From Gryganskiella cystojenkinii (lineage: Eukaryota > Mortierellomycota > Mortierellomycetes > Mortierellales > Mortierellaceae), in the NCBI GenBank assembly GCA_015852425.1, contig JAAAIG010000840.1:1-16488 (forward strand): DNA of 16,488 bases. The letters run 5' to 3'. The translations under genes were made by a program, and so were the position numbers. The number at the start of each line of letters is the position of its first letter. Position 1 is the stretch's first letter. A model generated the notes under the pieces. It was not told where the DNA came from and searched no databases. It was given only the letters and a program-made list of their open reading frames with translations. Shown here piece by piece: positions 1-7,812 of the stretch.

Positions 1-995
1 AAAAAATGGTCGGCGTTTTAGCGTGAGGTGGTCGGCGGTTAAGTCGCCCAAAAAGAAAGGTCGGCAGTTAACTAACGAACGACTTGGGTCGTCGGTTAGA
101 TTAATTGTTAATCGCGAGGTCATGATTGTCTTTGCATCCATTCCTTTAGACGATGTTCCTGAAACCACCGTAAGCGTTTCCAATAATAGCTTTTTCTTCT
201 TATTTTTGATTGAATTCGCTAGGTTCCCTGTTTGGTTTTATCGGAATGAGGGGTCACAAAGGAACACGGACCTTCTTTGCCACGCGATTTTCTAAGGCCA
301 AGCCGTTGAGGATGAAACGTCAATCAACAGCAAGGACATACCGTATATGGACTTGGCAAGGACGGATAAAGATCATCCACTATAATAGAATTCCCAAGAG
401 GTGCATACGCAAGCACTCCCGAGGGACTCCACAGAGCAAGAAGCTACGCATAATGCTCTCAACCAAGGCATGCATGCATCGGTGGCGCCCCGATATGTAA
501 TATACTGGACTCTTACGCCCGCACGTTCATACCTACAAAAAAAAAAAAAAATCATAGTACCATAGTACGTGTCTTGAGAAGTTTTTAGAAGAGTATTATT
601 TTGGCGAAGCACAAGTGGTTCGAATGAAATCTTCAAGTCGTGTGAAAATAGGCTACCAAGAAGACTCGTAAGGTACACACGCATTCGTATCTTAATATCG
701 GTGTTGGGGTTGCAGGACTGGGGGCATTGTAGTAGTGGTTGCTTCTAGCTTACCACGCGTACCATAAACACAACGATCCGCGGCAATAACCAACTGGTGC
801 ATTTCTATTGAATAATATCCACTTCCACTTTTACGTATTTCTTTGACGTTGGAGAGGCCCTTATATCGCTACGGTTTAGAGAAAGTTACGACAGAATCGC
901 GAAAGTGAAGGAAAGGAAACCGCACGTACAACAACGACGAGAACAGCACACTCGATTGCAGGCCTGATAAAGATAAAAACAGAAAAGAGGTATTT
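1..995. other. Intergenic region, no gene recognised
   Basis: No reading frame here shows a convincing domain, splice pattern or codon-like bias. Contents are four copies of a 12-bp GGTCGGCGGTTA-like motif (8-98), a 15-nt A run (537-551) and short open frames of about 90-100 codons. The most basic of these (210-500, +) is Arg/Lys rich, but its likeness to ribosomal proteins is too weak to call. The right end holds the 3' flank of the minus-strand gene that stops at 996. Confidence 0.5.
8..98 (+). repeat. Four imperfect copies of a GGTCGGCGGTTA motif
   Basis: Copies lie at 8-20 (GGTCGGCGTTTTA), 30-41 (GGTCGGCGGTTA), 59-70 (GGTCGGCAGTTA) and 87-98 (GGTCGTCGGTTA). The starts are 22, 29 and 28 bp apart and all are in the same orientation. 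Clustered short subterminal repeats of this kind occur at the ends of some DNA transposons, but no transposase is visible and the array touches the window edge, so its nature is open. Confidence 0.55.
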
Positions 996-3208
996 TTATG
1001 AAAAGACATGGTTCATGTTCCCTTCCTGTAATGCCTCATAGGCGTCCTGAAAGCACAGTCTCACGGCATGAACTGCCTCGCCGCGACATGACGACGCGAT
1101 ATTCATATTCATGAATGGATCAACTACATGAAAGGTCACACTGGCATCGCCAATAGTCATCGAGGCCGGGGGAATCTTTTTGGTCATGTCGACGAAATGT
1201 GCGCTGTGGTTCCCAGAAGGGGTACGAGTCATCTCTACCGACTGAAAAACCTTTTTTCCTAGCTCTGTCCCAGCTCTCCACCGAAAGGCTCCTAGTCGTG
1301 GATTGACTTCCTTTGATTCGAAATCAAAGACATAGCCAAAGAAACGACAAAACTCTATCAGCAGTTCTGCGACCGATTTTGAGTTCTTGACACCCAAACC
1401 TTGGTAGTATTTCCAGTCGGTATCAAACGAACAGTCAACTCCTTGAACAATTGTATCCTTTAGTGGCCGATCATCCTCTGATGGGTTCTGCTGCAATTTC
1501 GGCAGGAGTGGCGGGTTCTCGGTCTGCAGAAACGTGATCAGCATTAACGTCAGCGCATAACCTCCAAGCGGAAAGTCCCGGTGGTGGTGGTGGTGGTGGT
1601 GGTGATGATGGTAACGATCTGAACGGAGCGAAGGTGGTACGAGGTGTCGTTGAACGGCAAGCTGCTTCAACGCCACCAGGACTGGACCGAACCGCGAGTC
1701 GATCTGAGCATACGCATGAATGAGTCTTGAGCGATAGATCGAAACCGGATCGTTGAGAGTGAGGTGGCAAGTTGTTCCTGACCGTGGATCCACGAAGCTT
1801 AGGCACTGAACTGTCGTCTGGCAATGGTTCGTCGCCAGCGTGACGTCCTCATAGTGAAAGTGCTTGAGCGCCTCCTGAAGTCCCAACATTGTGATATCCT
1901 TTGTGCTGCCTGTTAACGTTAAATCCAAGTTACTCTGATGGGTATAAATCTCGGCAGCAAAGGAACTATCAAAAATGAAAGAATGATAATCAGTTACTAG
2001 TTACGAGAAGCACACATGTTATTGATGGTGCCAATGGCCCATGTTTCTGGATCCAACATTGAAATTACCCGAGCGTAGTAAGCGAGACGAAGCAAAAGCT
2101 GAAATATTCGCTGATTTCGATCTCAAGATTCTGGACGAGTTTTCTGATTCCGGCCGCAATTTCCTTGGATATGATAAAAGTCTAGTTGATAGGCGGACAA
2201 AATTGGACGAGCATTGATCAGTAGCCGGATACATGAGCTATTTTCAAACATTGGCACACACCTGTTGCTAACCTTGTGCATGCTCCAAATAAACTCGTCT
2301 GTCTTTCTCATCCTTCGATGCAGTTCCTTTTCTTTGATCGTCTCTTGCTGCTTACTCCACTCGTCTTGTTGTCTTTGAGTCGCCTCTGTTGATCTCTTGA
2401 TCTCTTCCTGTTCACGGACCTGGACTTTGTGGATTTTCCTCTGATTATACTCTCTTGAGAACTTTTGAACCCCCTCCAATCCCCAGTCAAAGGTCACAAT
2501 GCTGCCCTTGCTGCCAGAAATCATCCATTCGTCTCGCCTGAGATACCGGATCAGGGTTGCAATATCGTCTTGGTAGTCTTCTGGAAGATACGCGTACTCC
2601 CAAAGGAAGGTCTGGATATCAGTCTTGGAGAGACCTGGGATCACGATTGAGTATTCGTCGTCTGGATCAGTATCGGACACTGCACCTGCATGGAAGTTGT
2701 GGTGGAAACTGAACGAGTCGCCGCCCCATCCGTGATTCGGCACCTCAAGGAAACCAAGACTGTTCCGATCCCTGTCACGATCCCTGTCCTTGATCTTGCC
2801 TCCAGGACTGAGATCGCCCTCAGTGGCTGATCGGACTGGCTTTGATATCGGCATGAACTCTTGCTTGTAAGACGAAGAGGAGATGAACGACAGAGCTTCC
2901 TCTCGAAGCTCAACGGTGCCAGGGAATATCTCGAATGTACCTTTTTCTCCCAAGGACTCGATATAGTCGACCAGGCCAGCGACGGTGTGAAAAGCGTTTC
3001 TTGTCAAAAACTGGTCGATTGGAATGTCCATGAGCTTGCGATGATGCTTGTAAAAGTCGACAACGAACGAGAACGTATCTGCCAAATCCTGCAAGGAAAG
3101 GGTAAATCGACCAGAACCATGCTCGTCCGTGATCTTGGCCTGGGAAGCCCACTCGAAGAGCACGCAATCGAAAAGAATCCCGAAAAAATGTCTACGGTTC
3201 ACCTTCAT
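996..3208 (-). CDS. Cid1/TUTase-like nucleotidyltransferase-fold protein with altered catalytic Asp triad (spliced)
   Basis: Non-canonical poly(A)/poly(U) polymerases add nucleotides to RNA 3' ends. Proposed exons on the minus strand are 3208-2273, 2098-2016 and 1965-996, giving about 662 aa. The CTG-initiated extension to 3253 was not used because an ATG lies at 3208. Residues 1-250 form an unassigned N-terminal region with an RDRDRDRD stretch, followed by a charged coiled-coil-like segment to about 310. The nucleotidyltransferase fold follows (WAIGTINN, then SNLDLTL), then RLIHAYAQIDSRFGPVLVAL, GGYALTLMLITFLQ and a PAP-associated domain (ELLIEFCRFFGYVF). The three metal-binding Asp positions read Asn352, Asp354 and His407, 55 residues from first to last, close to the spacing in Cid1. 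Ten consecutive His (459-468) replace the usual Gly-Ser linker. The exon 1-2 junction is uncertain: a helix-like frame (2181-2137) could be an extra exon before a 38-nt intron, or the gene may carry a 1-nt frameshift. It is either a pseudoenzyme or an early pseudogene. Confidence 0.75.
1581..1610 (-). repeat. GTG/ATG trinucleotide tract encoding ten His
   Basis: On the plus strand there are eight GTG units followed by two ATG units; read on the minus strand this is CAT CAT (CAC)8. It lies inside the TUTase-like coding sequence, in the loop just before the GGYALTLM helix of the central domain. It is a length-variable type of sequence and keeps the frame. Confidence 0.9.
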
Positions 3209-3827
3209 CTTCGCCGTCGTTGTTGTTGCTGTTGTGTTGCCTCCTTTCAGCACTGCGAGAATGTTTAGTTAAGAGTCCGGGAAGTGTAGCCTAAAGCGAT
3301 GCGGGGTGGTCAAAAAGTGGACAAGCGGTTTTGGTGCAGCTGTCGAGTGTAGCACAAGAAATAAAAGGCGCAAGAGAAAGGCGGAAGAAAAAGTCCGATT
3401 GTTTTGTTTGGGCAAAGCAGGGATTCAGAAACAATCATGATTCAATGTGAGTTGTGACTAGACAATCGACATTCCGACAACAGAAACACGGACCGCGGGG
3501 AGGGGAGGGGAAAGAAACGATAAGATTCGATTCAAACAGAACAAAAGAGAGAGAGAGGGAAGCGGTGACAGTCGTTGATTGTTCCAATGATTTCATGAGT
3601 ACGAAAGAATAAGGACCGGACAATTGATTTCGGCATGAAACGAACCCTAACTCCACAAGGAGAGACATGAGCCCGGGATCTCGTTCTTTGAATGCTTCGT
3701 TTTTAAACACCTGCCCGCCAAACACGCACGCCAAACACGCACGCGTACATGTCTTTTATTCATCATACATTCATCACTGCAGCCTTCTCACTTCAATCGT
3801 CTCCACTCTTTATTCCTTCCTTCTCTG
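3209..3827. promoter_or_regulatory. Divergent intergenic region between TUTase-like gene and ceramidase
   Basis: About 620 bp separate the two start codons, so both promoters should lie here. Visible elements are a purine tract around 3545-3562, a perfect 13-bp tandem duplication CCAAACACGCACG (3718-3730 and 3731-3743) about 85 bp before the ceramidase ATG, and a pyrimidine-rich leader (3781-3826). No clear TATA box or other transcription-factor site was assigned. Open frames in this stretch look like chance. Confidence 0.5.
3718..3743 (+). repeat. Tandem 13-bp duplication in ceramidase upstream region
   Basis: CCAAACACGCACG is repeated twice head to tail with no mismatch. The position directly upstream of the pyrimidine-rich leader is compatible with a regulatory role, but nothing in the sequence proves one. 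Confidence 0.7.
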
Positions 3828-5041
3828 ATGGCGCCCACCTCTGTGACACCTGAATTCGATAAGGTTGGGTACTGGTCCCCGAACACGGCCTCCATTGACT
3901 GGTGTGAGAATAATTATGTAGTATCCTATTACATTGCAGAGTAAGTCATTCCGTCTCTCTGTCTCTCTTTTCTCTCTCTCTCTCGCATACACACTCTCTC
4001 CCTGTGTCCTTTCCCTACCACAACGTCGGTCAGCTTGCGTGGAGAAGGTCTTTTAAAAAGTGAGTAGGGCGACGCGAACATACCTTGGTATATTACATTT
4101 TCGATCTTAGGTTCTGGAACTCGACCTCAAGTTTATGTATTCTCGCCCTCGCCTTGGCAGGGTATCTGGCTCTCCCCACACCAAGAAAAAGACGTCATAG
4201 TCTAACCATGATCGCATTTGCCATTATCGGTCTTGGTTCTGTCCTCTTCCATGGAACTCTGCGACATAAGATGCAGTTGCTCGGTAAGAAATGAAATCGC
4301 TTGCAAAGGTACCGATAATCGCGTTATTACGTTTTACTTGGCATTAAACCGTCCGAGTTTTCTTTCTTTGGCTTTCCTTAGATGAACTGCCTATGCTGTA
4401 CTCGGCCACCGTAATGGTCTTCACCTGCGTCGAAACCAAGTATGGCAAGCAGGGGAAATGGTTCCCAATCACTCTTGCAGCTTGGCTAGGTGAGTAGCAG
4501 AGACACACACCGTAGTTTGCCTTTTCTTCTTGCTAGCAGATCACCCTCATGTACTTCATTTTGACGCATAAGAACCGCTGACAAGTTCTACCTTTCGTCC
4601 CGAATGCAACCGTTACCAGTGATTACGAGTGCAATCTTTTCGATGACAACAGGCACGCTCCAGTCTTTGACTTTCCAGACAACCTACATCTCGATGCAGT
4701 TCTCTCTTGTCTATTTCTTGACGCACGGTCCGACCTAACCCAGATGTCTCGAAGTTGATCCGAGCTGCTCTGGCTTCGACTTTGGCAGCGATTGTTTGGC
4801 TCCTCGATTACAACTTTTGTATCATCATCAATGGTGTCAGTCCCGAGTCGATCTTGTGGTGGAACCGCAGTTCCATGCGTGGTGGCACCTGCTCTCATGT
4901 ATCTTTGTCTATTGCATGGCCGTGTTGATTATCTACTATCATTACGATATGCGAGAGGAAAACCCTTCGCTCATTCTTTGGAAGGGCTGTATCCCATCTG
5001 TTTCCTTGAACAAGCTCGACAACACGAAGAAGCAGTTATGA
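3828..5041 (+). CDS. Alkaline ceramidase (ACER/YPC1 family), frame broken twice
   Basis: Alkaline ceramidases are multi-pass ER/Golgi membrane hydrolases that cleave ceramide to sphingoid base and fatty acid. Exons are 3828-3940, 4111-4283, 4382-4489 and 4620-5041, all with GT-AG borders and matching phases, giving about 270 aa, near the family's usual size. The N-terminus has GYWSPNTASIDWCENNY. Active-site motifs are present: GSVLFHGTLRHKMQLLDELPM split over exons 2-3 (Ser, His, Asp) and QFHAWWH near the C-terminus (two zinc-binding His). In the last exon the frame ends at TAA 4736-4738. The family sequence resumes one base on (NPDVSKLIRAAL), then shifts back at 4863-4867, where the protein needs WWN-PQFHAWW but one C seems missing. 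A 46-nt intron (4709-4754) could bypass the first break at the cost of conserved residues; nothing plausible rescues the second. It is either a recent pseudogene or two base-calling errors. Confidence 0.85.
3970..3984 (+). repeat. (TC)n tract in ceramidase intron 1
   Basis: A short TC microsatellite lies within a longer pyrimidine-rich stretch (3951-4015) of the 170-nt first intron (3941-4110). It is probably neutral or a polypyrimidine element. Confidence 0.7.
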
Positions 5042-5104
5042 ATGTCCGTTTTGCTATATTACTTAAATTATACTACTGTGGTCGATCGACTTCATAACAA
5101 GATA

Positions 5105-5524
5105 TTACAAAACGTGAGTGTTATGATGGTGTCCGCCATGATGACGGCCATGGTTGTGATGTTTGTGACGATCATGCCTTTTTTTGAGCGAAAAGAGGGC
5201 GGCCAGGGCTGCCAATTTAGATCCTGTGTGATGAGCATGATGATCGGGGTTGTGGCTGTTGTGGAGATGGTGGTGGTGTCCTCCAGCGAGCGGTCGAGAA
5301 AAAAAGTTTCGTTTAGGACGCGGTTGGCCAACCATCTGTTGTCGAGGGCGTCTGGAAAAGAATCCTCCACGGGTTCTGGACTGCTGAGCGGGCACACCAC
5401 TCGCGCCTACGACGGCCGGTGTACCGCGGTTGCCTTGGGGTGCAAACATGGTCTTGAGTCGGGTCATAGCCGAGGGCTGATAGTACGGCTCGACGGTAGC
5501 AGGTCGACGTTGGAAGAGAGACAT
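5105..5524 (-). CDS. Small basic histidine-rich protein, unknown function
   Basis: A single-exon frame of 139 aa starts at ATG 5524. It follows a CT-rich leader (seen as (GA)n on the plus strand), which is typical of the real promoters in this window. The N-terminal half is Arg/Pro/Gln rich with two similar FFSR motifs (GGFFSRRPRQ and RNFFSRPLAGG). Residues about 80-97 are His rich with a short HHHH run, then comes a short hydrophobic helix (SKLAALAALFSLKKRHDRHK) and a His-rich tail. There is no signal peptide and no known domain. The gene is convergent with the ceramidase, whose stop is 64 bp away. The His clusters could bind metal, but this is a guess. The overlapping plus-strand frame (5042-5533) is regarded as its shadow. 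Confidence 0.6.
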   Translation of the reverse strand: MSLFQRRPATVEPYYQPSAMTRLKTMFAPQGNRGTPAVVGASGVPAQQSRTRGGFFSRRPRQQMVGQPRPKRNFFSRPLAGGHHHHLHNSHNPDHHAHHTGSKLAALAALFSLKKRHDRHKHHNHGRHHGGHHHNTHVL

Positions 5525-6118
5525 TATTTTTGACTTTTGGATTTGGGTGAATAAATATTTTCGTTGCTTTACGAGTTGCTCAAAGAAGAATGAAGAGGGA
5601 GTGAGCTTGAGAGAGAGAGAGAGAGAGAGAGATAGCCTGTTGCGAAAGACAGATTCAACGACGTTTTATACCTCAAGGGCTACTCAGCATCGTCATGTTG
5701 AGCAAGGATGAGAAGCTTGTGGAGAGTGGAGCGTGATCTCAAGTAGAGTCTAGCTCTGCTTTTGGCAAGGACACCAAGAATGTTGTTTTGACATTATTAT
5801 ATTGGATCACTCTCTCTGACCTCATTCTGACAACAGGCTTTGTTGTTCTAGTTGAGGTAGTCCAGCGTGTCAGCAAACAAAGCTAAGGGTCGCGTCATTT
5901 TTGCGGTATCGGTTTGTTTGTGCCTTGCATCTTTGGTGGCGAAAGAAATCACGTGCAGAGTGGAACAAAGACAAGAAAATATTTCTTTTCTGCTTAGGTC
6001 AATCACTTTTCATTTTTTATTCTTTCTCTCACCTTCCTCAACGCCCCAACTCACAGCACACACCTATTTCACATTTACTCCAACCACGAAGGACGAAACG
6101 AACTGACACTCTGTTACC
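5525..6118. promoter_or_regulatory. Divergent promoter region of His-rich gene and J-protein gene
   Basis: This 594-bp interval separates two start codons on opposite strands. It contains (GA)12 at 5609-5632, a CACGTG palindrome (E-box type) at 5950-5955 and GAA/TTC triplets around 5975-5990 that do not have canonical heat-shock-element spacing. A pyrimidine-rich leader runs to the J-protein ATG (TTACCATGG). Open frames here are without recognisable content. Confidence 0.5.
5609..5632 (+). repeat. (GA)12 microsatellite
   Basis: Twelve perfect GA units lie about 85 bp upstream of the start of the minus-strand His-rich gene, where they read as a CT tract in its leader or promoter. Confidence 0.9.
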
Positions 6119-7370
6119 ATGGGGAAGGACTATTACAAGCTCTTGGGAGTCGACAAGTCGGCATCCGATGACCAACTCAAGAAAGCATATCGAAAACTTG
6201 CTCTGAAATATCACCCCGACAAGGTGCGCCTCTACACGACCGCAGACATATGCGCAATTTACGCAACCGTGGCAAAAGAAAGAACTGTGAGAGTCTTCTC
6301 GAGTCTCAACATTAACCGTCTGATTTCATTCAACGCTGAAACTTGTCTAATAGAACTCGGATCCAGAAGCGCACAAAAAGTTCCAAGATATATCCGAAGC
6401 TTATGAAGTCTTGAGCGACAAGGACAAACGTGCCATTTTTGATCAGTATGGCGAGGATGGTTTGAAAGCCGGGGGCGGTGGAGGACCAGGAGGAGCCGGG
6501 GGATTCCCAGGTGGCGGATTTAGTGGGTTTCCAGGAGGCGGTGGTACCACCTTCTCATTCGGTGGCGGTGGCGGTGGCGGTGGCGGAGGGTTTCGTCCTA
6601 CAGACGCCGAAGATATCTTTAAGCAGTTCTTTGCTTCATTTGGGGGAAGCGGCATGGGAGGAATGGGAGGAATGGGAGGAATCGGAGGCATGGGAGGCAT
6701 GGGCGATGACGATGATATGGGTGGATTCGGAGGCGCAAGTATGCGAGGAGGGATGCCAGGCATGGGCGGTATGGGCGGCGGTCGCGGTCGAGCACATCCG
6801 CAGCAACACCGTTCACAAGCTCCTCCAGCTCCTCCCCCAGCTCTGGAAAGAACCCTGGCAGTGTCACTTGAGGATCTGTACAAGGGCGTGACAAAGAGAC
6901 TCAAGGTGACGAGAAAAGTTGGCGATGGCACGGGTCGATCCTCGGACAAGATTCTGACGATTGATGTGAAGCCAGGTTGGAAAGCCGGTACCAAGATCCG
7001 GTTCCCACGCGAGGGAGACGAGTACCCCAATGGAACGATCCAGGATATTGTCTTTACTATCGAGGAGAAGCCTCATCCGACGTTTACTCGACGCGGTGAT
7101 GATCTGGTCGTGGACCTTGAACTGACCCTGGTCGAGGCTCTTTCCGGATTCTCCAAGGCTATCAAGACCCTTGATGGCAAGACGCTACCGGTCTCTGCGA
7201 GCAGTTCAAGGGTGATCCAGCCTGGTCAAGAGGAGCGGTTCCCCGGCGAGGGTATGCCGATCTCAAAGAAGCCAGGCCAAAAGGGCGATCTCTTGGTCAA
7301 GTTTGTGGTCAAGTTCCCCACTTCGTTGACAGCATCCCAAAAGGAGGGTATCAAGAAGATCCTCGCATAG
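6119..7370 (+). CDS. DnaJ/Hsp40 class B co-chaperone (DNAJB1/Sis1-like)
   Basis: This cytosolic J-protein would deliver clients to Hsp70 and stimulate its ATPase. Exons are 6119-6223 and 6354-7370, with a 130-nt GT-AG intron directly after codon 35, giving 373 aa with no frame defect. The J domain occupies residues 1-70 ([18 protein letters not shown] at the start) with the HPD motif at 32-34. A very long Gly-rich region (about 74-190) follows, with a ten-Gly run, GGM repeats and a DDDD patch. The C-terminal substrate-binding domain starts near 197 ([20 protein letters not shown]) and ends in KEGIKKILA. There are no CXXCXGXG zinc repeats, which makes it class B, and the C-terminal EEVD-type tail is absent. 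The ATG has a good context (ACCATGG). It is upstream of, and on the same strand as, SEC61 alpha, 442 bp apart, with its own promoter. Confidence 0.96.
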
Positions 7371-7812
7371 ACAACAGGGACCGGAATAGATTGTTAGAAA
7401 ATGACAAACAAACAGAAAAAAAGGAACGAGTCAAGCCAAAACTGTCCTCTCATAGGTTTGGTAACATCAGTCAAGGAAAGAAAGAAATCATTGTTTCCTT
7501 TCCCTTCCGCAGGCAGTTGTCCCACGCTGATTGGTCGTCTGCTACTTACTCTATTGGGGGCTTTTTTGTTCGTTCTGTGCCAGCTCGCGTCGAAAAGAAT
7601 GCTCACTTGGGGTCGCGCACTTTCACTTCCTATGTTGTATCCCACAGAGGTAACAACAATAATAATTATTAAGAGTTTGGTTTGGTTTGTCCTTCTCTTT
7701 TCCATCTCTGTTCCATCTCTCTTCCTCACCCCCATCAAACGCACTCCACCACTCCTTCCCCCCCTGTTTTCTTTTTGTTTTTGTAAGCCTACATCGAGTA
7801 TCCCATTCGACC
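7371..7812. promoter_or_regulatory. J-protein 3' flank and SEC61 alpha promoter region
   Basis: The first half has an A-rich stretch after the J-protein stop. The second half (about 7680-7812) becomes strongly pyrimidine rich, ending in CGACCATGG at the SEC61 start, the same leader style as other genes here. Open frames on both strands lack domain content and are read as chance. Confidence 0.5.

Noticed and set aside
210..500. Basic 96-codon frame with a vague likeness to ribosomal protein L21e or L39e
   Set aside because: Only scattered residues match, spacing is wrong, and there is no leader or splice support; Arg/Lys-rich chance frames can look like this.
3209..3253. CTG-initiated extension of the TUTase-like protein
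   Set aside because: An ATG at 3208 is in frame; the extension is a Thr/Ala low-complexity stretch and CTG starts are rare.
5042..5533. 163-codon plus-strand frame over the His-rich gene
   Set aside because: Met/Val/Ser-rich translation of the GTG/ATG antisense of the His codons; it starts directly at the ceramidase stop and has no leader.
5975..5990. Heat-shock-element-like GAA/TTC triplets upstream of the J-protein
   Set aside because: Spacing between triplets is 5 and 2 nt and orientation does not alternate as in a canonical nGAAnnTTCn array; too weak to call.
6443..7030. Pro-rich 195-codon minus-strand frame
   Set aside because: It is the antisense of the Gly-rich J-protein linker; the codon pattern forces it open.
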